Source: Macrobrachium rosenbergii
Taxonomy: Eukaryota > Arthropoda > Malacostraca > Decapoda > Palaemonidae
Direction of reading: 5' to 3'
Length of the DNA: 64,000 bases
Assembly: GCF_040412425.1 (NCBI RefSeq)
Contig: NC_089781.1
Location: 51,550,227-51,614,226 of the forward strand
The notes beneath the pieces were generated by a model. That model made no database searches. It saw only the letters and a program-made list of their open reading frames with translations, and was not told the origin of the DNA. The translations under genes were made by a program, and so were the position numbers. This document shows, piece by piece, positions 1 to 10,419 of the stretch. Position 1 is the stretch's first letter, and every line of letters begins with the position of its first letter.

Positions 1-111
1 TGTTCCATAATCTTAAAAGGAATCCTATATGAAGGATAAAAAATATGCTTAGTCTTGTCCTCCAACTGAATCTTGTGTTCTAACACATTCGTTACTCCTA
101 ACTTGTCCCCT

Positions 112-453
112 TTAAGTGCGACTGTCCGCAAACTCCGCTAAAACATCTTCTATACCCTCAGCATATTCCTTGTAATCAGCATTTGCTAACTGGTCTCTAA
201 ACACTTGCCTTCTAGCTTGTAAATCTGCTCCTGAGAAAGAACAAAAATCCCTGACAATGTTCACTGAATTATCTTCATCGATTGCATAAGTACCTTTTTG
301 ATAATTACGAACTGTATCGTTACAGTTTAGCAACTCCACCCAAGTTATCCCTGAACTCGTTACATCATTTACCGAACTCGTACACAAAACTCCTTTCAAC
401 TTCTCGCTACCCTCATCCATGCGCATCTGTCCAGACTTACGCACCCCTTTCAC
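112..453 (-). pseudogene. Protease-RT linker of element A
   Basis: About 113 residues of acidic, poorly conserved polyprotein between protease and RT. It ends in a stop at 112-114. A one-base frame change restores the reading KGDKLGVTNVLEHKI, which leads into RT and runs off the window. The equivalent place in element D at about 37330 has the similar GDKLERTNVLQHRI, so A and D may be related lineages. The identification rests on position and on the RT entry rather than on a domain in this stretch itself. Confidence 0.6.
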
Positions 454-633
454 TCACTCACTACACTCACGTCTGCCCCCTCATACGGTACAAACACACC
501 AGGCATCCCCACAGTTATACCAGAAACCCCTGTATGAACCGATATCTTTCGTCTCCGACATGCCGGATGTCCCAGCAACAATGTATTTCCCAAAGCGCAT
601 CCCCTCATAACTAGAAATGGTTCCATCAAAGAT

Positions 634-1338
634 CTACCCCCAATGGAAAAAAGCTATGTCCAAACAACCCAATATTCTTAATTTATTTGCCTGAACGTCG
701 CATACAGCTTCTTGCACAGGTCTCAAAGATCGACCGGGAAACATTGATCTGAACAATTCTTCGTTCATCAGGTTAATGGAGGCACCTGTATCAAGAAAGA
801 CCCTTACATTTACTCCCTGTACAGACCCAATTACAACAGGCTTCGCCCCTGTGGGTTCTCCTAAAAGTCCAATATCCCATGAGACACCCATCCAGTTTTC
901 CTGTTCAAATGACCGGTCTTTCGACAATGTCTGCCGATTACCAGATTCACTTGAGCAATTCACGTGAGGTACTTCCTTATCTGGGCTACCAAAATTCCGG
1001 AATGCGGGTCTGTTATACTGGCTCCGAGACGGGCAAGACCGCCAAGGATGATTGTTACTATTAAAACTGCCACAATACCTAACACGGCAAAATCTCTTAA
1101 TGTGACCCTGCAAATTACAATTAAAACAACGACCCCGTGGGATCCTAGAACTCAAGCCACCCATCAGTCTTGGGCTATTATGACTTGCAAACAAATTCCT
1201 CGGAACGCGGACTGGATTTCCGCGTCCTACACAACCATAGGCTGCTCTAAGGAGTCTCTGATCACTACTACCTCTCCTTATATTTGTACTTAAACTCACA
1301 AATGCAAAAATTCCCAAGGTCCCGTGAAAGTATACCCT
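634..1338 (-). pseudogene. Gag nucleocapsid and aspartic protease of element A
   Basis: Open reading stretch of about 227 residues with no ATG at its start: the first usable codon is TTG at 1317 and an in-frame stop lies just upstream. This means the gag N-terminus is missing or in another frame. Residues 64-77 form a CX2CX4HX4C zinc knuckle (CFNCNLQGHIKRFC). A second knuckle follows at about 82-95, but its second Cys is replaced by Phe. Residues 177-187 (VFLDTGASINL) are the retropepsin active site, with DTG at 179-181. The protein would package RNA and cleave the polyprotein. Frame is lost after residue 227. Confidence 0.8.
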
Positions 1339-1905
1339 TTATCAAACCAAAAAACCAAAGGCAAAACACTTTCCCTTAACAGAATTCCCATACAACACAA
1401 AAATTACAATGTTAAATCCCCTTACTCTACAATTAATCCCCGAAACTCAAAAGAAAGGTACTCAACCCGGAGCCATCATTAAATCCCAATTTAATTAAAA
1501 CTACAATCAAATTCAAAGTTTCTGAAATGAACAATTAAATCAAAAGTTTACAAAACCCACCATAAAACACAAAAAATCAATTAATTAAACCCTTAATTAA
1601 ATTCAAAATTACGTAAATCCAAAAACTACATTTACTATTAAGTAATCCCTTAAATAAATTCCCAGTGAATTAAACCCATCATCAAACTACATTCCAAAGA
1701 TTAAATTCACAATTAGCAACCCCTTACAGTTAAATTCCCAAATCAAGTGGAAAGAGAAAGAGAGAGAGAGAGAGAGAAAAAACAAGTGTTGTTTACGTAC
1801 ACAGCTGATAACTCTTTAGTCAGTCAAAAAGGGGTCAAGTTCACTTCTTCCAAGGCCAAGCTACAACAGGTCACAAAAAAAAAGACACGGGAAAATGCCT
1901 CTCAG

Positions 1906-1910
<5 letters not shown>

Positions 1911-1968
<58 letters not shown>

Positions 1969-1970
1969 AC

Positions 1971-2042
<72 letters not shown>
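1911..2042. repeat. (GA)n microsatellite
   Basis: Nearly pure GA dinucleotide run with a few interruptions (AAAG, ACAG). A shorter GA run lies at 1755-1777. Long Arg-Glu or Ser-Leu reading frames here are artefacts of the repeat. Confidence 0.97.
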
Positions 2043-2044
<2 letters not shown>

Positions 2045-4148
2045 GTCTCCCACCCCCTACAAGCAGCAACACCCCCTCCCTACCATCCCCTCAATCCTCA
2101 TCGAAGGCCTGATGACGCCTACAGAAAAAATGCTTAACACCATATCTCGAGGCTCGCTCTGTCTCCAAAGGCAAAAACTGCTGGGTGCACACTTCCTCCT
2201 TTGTCCAAACGGAAAGTGTCATTCAAGCAAATGCAAGTGCTCTACATACATACACACATACACATTTTACCCACACGCACATACGTGTGTGATTACAAAA
2301 ACCAAGAAGTGCATACACACTTGTGCAAAAATGCTTGCACCCCACAACTCACAAATATCAAATAGAATACTACCCAATTATAAAAGTTCCCAGAAATAAT
2401 GCAACAACAAAATATCACCCTTAAAACCCACACGCCGATGCGTACAGCAGATTGCTATAAAAAAAAAAGAAGATACAATATACATATAATACACACAGCG
2501 CTTCATAGGCGTGGCAAAGCAAGCAAGTCGCTCTGCCCAAACTCGTGACGCAATTACTACATCACCGTGGTGATGACGTAACACAATCGTAGCAATCGAA
2601 ACATTACTTACAACACAATGACAAAAAAAAACACACAATTGTCCCTATCACCAGCTACAACACAACGAAAAGGACAATTTCACATTAACATAACAACCAA
2701 AAAGAAAAATCACAACACTCACATTAGCAGCGCGTGAATCTCCATCAAGCGAAGAGAGAGAGAGGGACAAAAAAAATATTTGCGCGTCTTCACGTGTTTT
2801 AACACACACCAACGATCATGATATCGCAATTACTGCCCAATATACCCATCGATATATCACTGTTTTATACCCTAACCAAAGCACTCTTTAAGAAATACTA
2901 GCTTGCGAGAGACGCTCGCCCCCAGCAACATCTGACGCTACTGACTCCCACAAAATCCTATCCTGAGATGCCAACGCTAAATTATGTCTCTTCGGAAGTG
3001 TATACATGCCTAATTATTCAATTACCTAACTATCTAACACCTTCTAACTGCCCTAACTACCTTATATGCTGCCACCAAAAATCTGTAAAGGACAATCCTG
3101 AGCCTATACTTGATTTAAGTCTCCGTTCTGTGAACAGAAGTTGGTATCTCGCTTTTCCGAGATATTTGAGTGATAGCGTGTAACGTGAGCGAACATCATA
3201 AGTTATACCTTTCCCTAATAAATTCTAAGGACTACTGGAATGAAATACTAAGTACAAAACTAAACCTTTATTGACAAAATAACAACGAAAATAACTTCTT
3301 AAAAATTACGAAGAATGAAAACGAATGATTCATCATAACTATCAAAAGTTCTTCTAAGGAAATAAGGTCCAAAATCATAAACACCCAATTACTTAAGGAA
3401 TTGCAGGAAATAACTCATCTGTCCTTTAAATCATAAACAGGTCAATTAATAAAATCAGGTCATCTCAAAATGTCCTTCCTTGAAGGAGGGAGAAATGGAA
3501 TGGAATGGAATGGAATACCTGTGAAAGAACAAACGTCACATTAAAGACCAGAAAATGTAAAAATTGCAGAAACACAAAATTTCACTGCCACAGGGGTAAC
3601 GTCTGTGTTCATAGTTCTGAAAGTAAAGTCTAAAACGTTTATGAGTTGTACTCACTTCACAAAATCCTCTGGGACAGTCTCCATGTGAATTTTCACAGTT
3701 CACATGTTCAAATATACAAATAATGGATCGCAACGCCTAATCGTTTAACGATCCCTCCCATTATATTCATTATGCAATGCACAAATGAACACTCTCATGA
3801 CATCACCAAGTTCAATGTTCAACAAAGACACGCCCTCTGTACTTCAAGGTGTCATGAGATACACGTCCACGCACGTACATTACTGAATGCTTTCTTCAAA
3901 ACCGGATTTTATAACCGGTTCAGCTTCTAGAACGATTTAAGCTGAAACTGCATTTTCACTGCCCGTGCCCTGTCACCAAGGAGCTCTGCGATTTCGTGTG
4001 GTATGCGAATGGTTCAGCATTTTCCTATATGTTGTGTATAGTAAAAATGGACCCTGCGAATAGCTGACCCAACTTTTCAAAGGTCACCTTCATGAGGAAT
4101 TGCATATATATATATATATATGACTTTTTTTCACATCACTGTGTTTCA
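2043..4148. other. Unassigned stretch, no gene seen
   Basis: AT-rich DNA without a convincing coding region on either strand. It has short GA runs near 2755, a (TGGAA)n run at about 3493-3517 and a short (TA)n at about 4104-4122. It may include the 5' leader or LTR of element A, but no TG...CA pair or primer binding site could be supported. Confidence 0.5.
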
Positions 4149-4406
4149 TATACAATCAGTAAGCTACAAACGTCCTTTAATATCCAATTCACTCTACCTC
4201 GGAAATAACATATTTTTATATATGTTACCGAAGGGGAATTTTTTTAGTTGATAATAAGTTCGTCGTCCCGTGGGCTCGAACCAGCGAAGGATGAGAACTC
4301 AGGACTACAGTGGATGCATTTAACCCCTTCGGTAACATATATATGAAAATATATTGTTTCTGAGGTAGAGCAAATTGATATTAAAGGACGTTTGTAGCTA
4401 ACTGAT

Positions 4407-4411
<5 letters not shown>
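4149..4411. mobile_element. Foldback (MITE-like) repeat with tRNA-like core
   Basis: Two inverted arms of about 88 bases (4149-4236 and 4324-4411) match with few mismatches; both contain the string TACAAACGTCCTTTAATATC or its complement. The centre carries, on the minus strand, GGTTCGAGCCC (4272-4282), a match to the pol III B box. No good A box was found, so it is not a tRNA gene. The right arm runs straight into a (TA)n tract. A half copy of the arm recurs at about 26420-26495. Confidence 0.75.

Positions 4412-4486
<75 letters not shown>
4412..4486. repeat. (TA)n microsatellite
   Basis: Long TA dinucleotide run between the foldback repeat on the left and an LTR terminus on the right. Confidence 0.97.
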
Positions 4487-4489
<3 letters not shown>

Positions 4490-5444
4490 CACAAAGTGTT
4501 CCAAGTACCTGGTTATTACACAATTAATCACAGAATTCAAAAATCTACCTCACTTCAGCCAGATACCTGAACTCTCATAATAATAAAATTACAACTGAGT
4601 ACTCTAAAGGCAACAGTGATCCCTTAAAAAGCTTACTAATCATACGAAAAATCAGACTAAGTTTATCAAAACAAGTGTGAGGTATCAATATTTAAACAAG
4701 AAATATACTAAAGTAAAAGGGCATCACTCCATGAAACAACTTTAACTGTTTCCCTGGTCTTAATTCACTTTAGTAAAACTAAAGGAACAAAACATGTTTA
4801 TCACTATGCCTTATGCACATTACTAATCCTATCACTGGCGATCAGTAAATGAAACACTATTATAAAAATTTTAAATACAAAAATTTATTTCTAATTTCAA
4901 AATTTATTATCAGAACTCACAATCTGAAAAAGTTTACTATTACTTGAAATCAACACAAAATTAATTAAATCACAAAGGTCAATTTATCAAGAAATTAAAT
5001 CAATCAAGCAAAATTTAAACTATCAAGAATTACTCAAGATTTGAAAGGAAAATCTTAGTAAATGAAAATTAAGTCAAGTATGCAATGTTAAACTATTAAG
5101 AAATACTTAAAATGCTAAGTAAATAAATGTTAAATCACCACTATGTAAAATGTGAAAAACTAAGAGATTGCAAACACAAGAACATACAAAAATACACAAA
5201 AGTTTTACCAAAAACAATTTCACTAAGGCAAAAATCCCTAAATATACCTTATTATACCATGGTAATAATAAATAAAATTCACTTTACCTAACACAAGCTT
5301 GTAAAACTTTCACAAAATCACCCTAAATGCAGCTGCTCGATATTCACAAAACACACTCATTTTTACTACCGTTATCAGGTTTCAAAAGCTAAGATTAACA
5401 TCAATGACCACACAAATATTTTATGTTAATAACTTCTCTCTTTT

Positions 5445-5501
<57 letters not shown>

Positions 5502-5825
5502 CACACAATAGGTATCTGAAATCAGAATGAGCAAATTTTAGGATTCCAGCTAGAGGTAAAACACCAGAAGACATCATTATTAAGGCATTTGGGAACGGAA
5601 TACAAGAGAAAATTCTAGAAATGGAAGATGACGACACTTCCTGAGCAAAAAGTCTTGAGGCCAAAATTAACATGTTAGAACATTAGGTGATCAGAGCAAT
5701 GTAATCTTAAACATGACACAATTGCCATGTGCTTTGGTGCAAATATCCCCTTGATCTTAAAACAGAACAGTACATGAAACATTGTGAAATTATTCATCCT
5801 CTTCTCGTATGAGACAAAAATCTTA
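4487..5825 (-). mobile_element. LTR remnant, family C
   Basis: Reverse complement of most of the LTR seen at 16967-18744. It starts, as the complement of an LTR 3' end (GTGACA), immediately after the (TA)n tract and can be followed block by block: the CCAAGTACCTGG block, the GTGATCCC/GGGATCAC block, the AAACATGTTTATCAC block and the AAGGCATTTGGG block. Similarity is lost near 5825, so roughly 300 bases of the LTR 5' end are missing. A (GA)n run lies inside at 5445-5499. No internal region of the element is attached. It is a truncated solo LTR or a fragment. Confidence 0.85.
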
Positions 5826-6239
5826 CATGACTCGACTGTTGTCTCTCACTTGTCACCCTGGGAATCTAACAGGAAACCAAGCACTCGTCTCAACTCAAAA
5901 CAAAGCTATCTCAATGCCAGCTACAATATCTGGTCTAACTTAAACTCTCTCCTACTACATTATTATTAAAAAGACATTATTCATTCTAAATTACATTGTT
6001 AAGTTATCTAAATCACTAATTCTTGTGAGATCTGACATTACTCTACATACAATACCTCAACAATTATTATTATTACACAGAACATATGATAACTAGAACA
6101 GTAAATATATCAAAATCATGGAAAGATATACATTTTAAAGGCAATATCACAAGTTAGTCACCAAACAGGATGTCAATTAAAAACAAAAGAATTTTCTAAT
6201 ATAAGAGATCATTGTAAAAAATGCAAGACATAATTTTTT
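5826..6239. other. Unassigned stretch, no gene seen
   Basis: AT-rich sequence without a supported feature. The third exon of the transporter at 14877-16134 was looked for here on the minus strand and not found. Confidence 0.4.
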
Positions 6240-6254
6240 TATGATAATTTTAAT

Positions 6255-6371
6255 ATTGTTGCCCAAACACCCAACAACCACTCTCTCTCCATCCTGGAAT
6301 CTTTAACTATTAAGCAGCTTGTTCCTTCCCTAAACAGCCAGACCTCTTCCACTGTTTTATATATATCTTAA
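6255..6371 (+). pseudogene. C-terminus of PLE GIY-YIG protein
   Basis: Thirty-eight codons and a TAA stop, co-linear with the C-terminus of the PLE protein at 43521-44108 (IVAQTPNNHSLSILESL here, IIGQTTNACELPILESL there). This is the tail that follows the GIY-YIG endonuclease domain. There is no start codon because the 5' part is truncated. Confidence 0.75.
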
Positions 6372-6614
6372 GTTGACATCGTCCTCCTGAGAACTGTGAA
6401 TGCCACTCAGTTCTTAGTTCCCACAGAGTTAGGTACTAAACATTCTGATACTATATACATGCATATTTTTTATCTACGTTTTTTAAATATTAGGTCTTTT
6501 AGTATGTTTTAATGTTTCTTCAGTGCTTGTTTTAGTTTAAGTTTTATGTTTTAGGCTTTTGTAAGTTTTTTAGCTGAGTCGATTCTTAATTTCTATTCTT
6601 TGTATTTTACAGCT

Positions 6615-6641
6615 CTGATGATGAGGCATGTAGTCTCGAAA
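6615..6641 (+). ncRNA. Hammerhead-ribozyme-like motif
   Basis: CTGATGA box, then a five-pair helix (GAGGC with GTCTC, one G-U pair), then GAAA. This is the conserved core order of a hammerhead ribozyme. It sits in the 3' region of a PLE, where such motifs are known. One extra U follows the CTGATGA box, and helices I and III are very short, so activity is uncertain. Confidence 0.5.
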
Positions 6642-6697
6642 ATTTGACCAAATAAACTTATAGGGTGTTACGATGGCTGTTTGTTCTATTCCTGTTC

Positions 6698-6699
<2 letters not shown>

Positions 6700-6774
<75 letters not shown>

Positions 6775-6779
6775 TATAT
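6700..6779. repeat. (TA)n microsatellite
   Basis: TA run joining the PLE 3' end on the left to the 5' LTR of element B on the right. Confidence 0.97.
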
Positions 6780-7818
6780 TGTCACTTTGTTGTGCTATTT
6801 TATAATTAGTCATTTTATTCTAGTTTTTGTAAAGCATATGAACTGTATTATTATCCATTTAGTTTGTTTTCCTCCTCCCCGGTGGTTTGTCTGTTTAGTA
6901 ATTGTCACTAATGACCATTCTGTCTTTTCATATATTTGTGAGCGAGTGGTGCTGTCACCATGGTGATGTCGGATATTCTTTCGACTGAAGGAGTCAGTTG
7001 ATCTCTGAGCCTTATTACTCCTGGTGACTGCTGAATTTGCTACGTAACGCCTGCTTGGAAGTACTATTACTTAAAGGATTACACTTCATCCAGCCTCACC
7101 CTCGGCTCAGTAAATGTCGAGGGGCTCTCGCTTAGTATAAGGTATAATGAATGATATTTTTGGATTAGTCAGGCAATCTTTGATTGGTCTCATTTGGACG
7201 TCCCGGTTTCCTGGAGGATCATCCTTGTGGACGTAGGATCGCTGTTGGATGGGTCCTATCGAGTACCATAATTATATTCATTTGCCTTCACCACTTCGCC
7301 CCTCACTTTTGTCTCTGGACGAGACATATAAGTATCTAAAAAGATCACGGCTATAACTCCAGTGTTACGGAGGACAGCAATATATGATTAAGGAGATCAC
7401 GGCCACTGCTCCAATGTTTCGGAGGAGGGAAATTATCATTAGATTAATTAGTTTGTAATTGATAGGTTGTTTTTACTTTCCGAATACCTTCTCCTATCTG
7501 AACCCCCTTATCTTTGTGGATGTATCTTTGCTTTTTTCTGTCTTAATTGGGTAAGTGTGTTGGTTTATAAATCTTTCAGGTTGATTGGTGTTCATTAATA
7601 ATTGTATTCCGAGGTTCAGGAATAACTTCTATCTGCATAATTTTTGTATTAAATTTAAGTGTTTTTGTGGTGTTTCGTTTTCCCCCATGAATTGATTTTT
7701 GCACTATTAATATTATTTGAGAGCTATTCCACTGACTGTGGACTTAGCTTGTGGTTGTGAACAGAGTTTGATAAGAAAGTTATTTAATTTTTAGTAACGG
7801 AGGAAAAGGACCGTTACA
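6780..7818 (+). repeat. 5' LTR of element B
   Basis: Begins TGTCACTTTG directly after the (TA)n tract and ends GTTACA, about 1039 bases. It matches 13621-14664 over its full length with scattered single-base differences and small indels. It should contain the promoter and polyadenylation signals of the element; none is assigned with confidence. Confidence 0.93.
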
Positions 7819-7820
7819 AA

Positions 7821-7839
7821 TTGGCGACCGTGACAGGAT
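7821..7839 (+). promoter_or_regulatory. Primer binding site of element B
   Basis: TTGGCGACCGTGACAGGA lies two bases after the LTR end. From its second base it would be complementary to a tRNA 3' end reading TCCTGTCACGGTCGCCA, which resembles an arthropod tRNA-Arg. The tRNA identity is inferred from memory of the family. Confidence 0.75.
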
Positions 7840-7964
7840 CTTACGTTCCTGTCTGTTCACTCAGTGCAAAATTAATTCTGGGGGCTTAGTTTTCTTTGAA
7901 CAACATTTTTACACCTCCTCGTGTTGAGTTTGTTGTTTGTTGATATTTAGTTTGTTTAGTCACA

Positions 7965-8483
7965 ATGTCGACAGTTAATGTGTTAGATCTCCTGTCTGGA
8001 GAGGGGTGGCAAGCAAGGCTTGCAGAGCTTGATAGAAGTGAATTGGAGCAAGTAGCTCAAAATTTGGAGTTGGAGTATGATATGTCTATTAGGAAAGGCC
8101 TATTGTTAATCCAGGTTTATGATTATGTCTGTATGGTTGAAAAGGGTGAGGTAATAACACCGAAGACTGAGGTGTCGGTGGAGGTATTGACTAAACAGAT
8201 AGAATTGAAAACTTTAGAATTTAATTTAGAGAAATTTAGGGTTGAGGAGAGAGAGAGAGAAAGAATGTTTGAGAGAGAAATGCGAAGTGCAGCTCCCTCT
8301 TCTCCTCCTTCCTCCCCGAGTAGTTTGGTAACGCCTGCCATTAATTTGGGGCAGGCCCTTAAGTTTGTGCCATGTTTCCAAGAGAACAATGTTGCGGAAT
8401 TTTTGTCTCATTTGAGAGAATTGCGGCCAAATTGCAGTGGCCCCAGGAATACTGGACCACTCTCATACAGAGTAAAAATGTAG
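7965..8483 (+). pseudogene. Gag N-terminal part of element B
   Basis: Starts at ATG 7965, the first ATG after the primer binding site in an open frame. About 150 residues are genuine gag: a leucine-rich N-terminus, then a charged stretch rich in Glu and Arg (about 95-110), then a Ser/Pro segment (SSPPSSPSS), then a block (FLSHLREL) that leads into the SCAN-like region. At about 8422 the reading moves to the frame that continues at 8423-9202; the last 20 or so residues here are therefore out of frame. Gag forms the particle and binds the genomic RNA. Confidence 0.8.
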
Positions 8484-9202
8484 GAAGGGCTCAAAAGGTT
8501 TAAGTAACTTTGGATGAAACTTTGTCCTCAGATTACGAAAATGTTAAGGCTATTGTGTTGAAAGCATACGAGTTGGTTCCGGAAGCCTACAGGCAAAGGT
8601 TCAGAAATTTGCAAAAGTGTAGTGACCAAACCTTTGTAGAGTTCGCTAGGGGAAAAAGACAATTTGCGGAAGATTGGTTTAAATCGAAAGAGGTGGATGA
8701 CATGGAAAAATTAAAAGAATTGTTATATGTAGAAGAATTCAAGAGGTGTGTTTCAGATAAGTTAAAAGTTCACCTCGAAGAACTGAAAATCGACAATTTA
8801 CAGGAAGCCGCTATTGCTAGCGATGAATATTATTTGTCACACAAGAGTGAGTTAGGAGCATCAGGGACAAGTGTAGAACCGAAATGGGATAGGACAGGTC
8901 GAGGTGGTTATAATAAGAGTAAGACGTTTATGCGGCCTAATCATAATAATAATAATAATTTTACGGTACAGGAACCTGTTAATAATGTTAAACGTTTTTC
9001 TGTTAATAATGATAAAAGAGGTTATGGTTCCCATGATCCAGAGTGGAAAAAGAAGGTTACGTGTTTTTATTGTAATAAGAAAGGGTATTTGAAGAGTTCT
9101 TGCTTTGCTTTTAAAAAATCCTTGCAGGCTAGAGGAAGACCGGTGATGGGAGTCAGCAGAAAAGAAAGCGATCCTGTTCCGACCAGACCCAGTGACCAAT
9201 GA
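8423..9202 (+). CDS. Gag with SCAN-like region and zinc knuckle, element B
   Basis: Continues gag in the frame reached after the break at about 8422; an in-frame TAA at about 8501 interrupts it once. The segment AYELVPEAYRQRFRNLQK followed by TFVEFARGKRQFAEDW and then ELLYVEEFKRCVSDKLKVHL closely resembles the vertebrate SCAN domain, a dimerisation module thought to derive from Gmr1-like gag. A zinc knuckle follows near residue 185 of the 8510 frame, CFYCNKKGYLKSSC, with Tyr where His is expected. The frame ends at TGA 9200-9202. Downstream protease is in the same frame, so this stop may be read through. Confidence 0.85.
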
Positions 9203-9205
9203 CTA
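9200..9205 (+). promoter_or_regulatory. Candidate UGA-CUA stop-codon readthrough site
   Basis: The gag frame ends CAA TGA CTA and stays open in the same frame into protease (LTDCFERY, then SSVNSPIEKE, then ILRDTGAAQ). UGA followed by CUA is an established readthrough-stimulating context in alphaviruses and in some animal genes. Making pol as a readthrough extension of gag would fit a retroelement. Whether the stop is ancestral or a mutation cannot be told from one copy. Confidence 0.55.
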
Positions 9206-10117
9206 ACAGACTGTTTTGAGAGGTATTTGTCTGCTGGGAAAGTGTCGTCGGTCAATTCGCCCATTGAAAAGGAAGTAAGGATTTTACGGGATACTGGGGC
9301 GGCCCAGTCTTTGATCTTACGGGATGCGTTACCTAAAGATTTTGACTTTGATTGTAAAGAGTTTGTTTTGCTGTCTGGTTTTCCTGATTCAGTCAAGTCT
9401 TACCCCATTGGAAATTTTCATTTGAAATGTCCTTCTTTCTCAGGAGTTTTGAAGTTGGCAGTAGTAAATAAGTTTCCTGTCAAAGGGGTTGATATTGTTT
9501 TGGGGAATGACGTGGCTTTTAAGAATAAGACTTGTCCAATTTTGATCAATCCAGAAGTAGCAGTAGTTACGCGTTCTAGTGCTAGAGTTGTTGACGTTGC
9601 AACTGATGTAGACTTGAGTAGTTTGGAAAATAGTAGTAGTATTGTAGGAGATATTAATATTTTGAGAGATCATCCGAATTGGACTGTGGAAGAACTTGTT
9701 AAAGCCCAGAAAAAGGAATTTCATGACCTACCCATAGAGTCGGGCGAAGAATCGGACTTGACTGTACCTAAATTTAGAATTATTAAGAATATTTTGTACA
9801 GGTTGAGTAGGCCGATGGAGGCTGGTAACTCGGAACATGAAATATTAAGACAAATAATGGTTCCTTATATTTACAGAAATGGTTTGATGTCGTTGGCTCA
9901 TGAAAGTGGTTTGGCTGGACATTTTGGTGTTTATAAGACGACTAGCAAACTCTTCGCGAACTATTTCTGGCCCAAGTTGAAAGCAGACGTTAGAAGTTTG
10001 TTAATAGTTGCGATGTGTGTCAGAAAGTCGGTAAGCCGAATCAACCTGTTCCTAAAGCTCCTTTGTGCCCCATCCCTGTGGTTTCCGAGCCTTTCAAAGA
10101 GGTCATTATCGATGTAG
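9203..10117 (+). pseudogene. Protease and integrase zinc domain, element B
   Basis: In frame with gag beyond the UGA at 9200. The retropepsin site ILRDTGAAQSLIL lies at about 9280-9320 and a second conserved protease block, VDIVLGNDVAF, near 9490. After a linker comes the integrase HHCC zinc-binding region: HESGLAGHFGVYKTTSKLF, then NYFWPKLKADV. The two cysteines (CDVC) are coded in a shifted frame from about 10008, where one base has been gained or lost. Protease is thus followed directly by integrase and not by RT. Confidence 0.85.
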
Positions 10118-10233
10118 TTGGTCCGTTACCGAGGACTCGTAGTGGGAATGAATATATTTTCACTATAATGGATAAAATGTCTCGCTATCCTGAAGCTATT
10201 CCCTCTGTACCATTAAGAGTGAAAAAATTGTAG
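10008..10233 (+). pseudogene. Integrase core, first part, element B
   Basis: Continues the integrase after the frame change: CDVCQKVGKPNQPVPKAPL, then the first catalytic Asp in VIIDVVGPLPRTRSGNEY, then SRYPEAIP. The family catalyses cDNA integration with a D,D-35-E triad. The second Asp (VQSDCGTNF, about 10275-10300) and the Glu (GALERFHQTLK, about 10390-10415) are found in other frames downstream, so this core is split by at least two further frame changes between 10210 and 10420. Confidence 0.85.
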
Positions 10234-10419
10234 AAGTACTAACCAACTTTTTACTAGGTATGGGATGCCCAAGGTCGTCCAGTCAGACTGTGGGACTAAT
10301 TTTGTTAGTAAATATTTCAAAGGTAAGATGAATGAATTGGACATTAGACATGTGACTTCTTCCCATATCATCCAGAAAGTCAGGGTGCTCTTGAGAGGTT
10401 CCATCAGACCCTGAAGTCA

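Larger units (their letters stand above)
1..1338 (-). mobile_element. Ty3/Gypsy element A, gag-pol fragment
   Basis: A minus-strand retroelement that continues past the left edge of the window. Reading leftward it holds a nucleocapsid zinc knuckle, an aspartic protease DTG site, a protease-RT linker, and at 1-110 the beginning of the RT domain, where the frame reads NVLEHKIQL and then YPSYRIPFK, the usual entry to Gypsy RT. The frame changes at about 111 and between 453 and 634, so the copy is not intact. No LTR or primer binding site could be identified to its right. The lineage within Gypsy is not certain. Confidence 0.85.
6240..6690 (+). mobile_element. Penelope-like element, 3' end
   Basis: A 5'-truncated PLE whose last 38 codons (6255-6371) match the end of the copy at 43521-44108: ILESLTIKQLVPSLNSQTSS here against ILESLFIKQLVPQLNTQTSS there, each ending in YxS-stop. 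About 300 bases of 3' untranslated sequence follow, with a hammerhead-like motif near the end, and then the (TA)n tract. The body of the element, with RT and most of the GIY-YIG endonuclease, is absent. Confidence 0.8.

Noticed and set aside
1747..2112. Glu-Arg and Ser-Leu repeat frames in the GA microsatellite
   Set aside because: Simple-repeat translation; no flanking coding sequence in the same frame.
2968..3183. Small coding gene
   Set aside because: A 71-codon frame without homology or splice signals; indistinguishable from chance.
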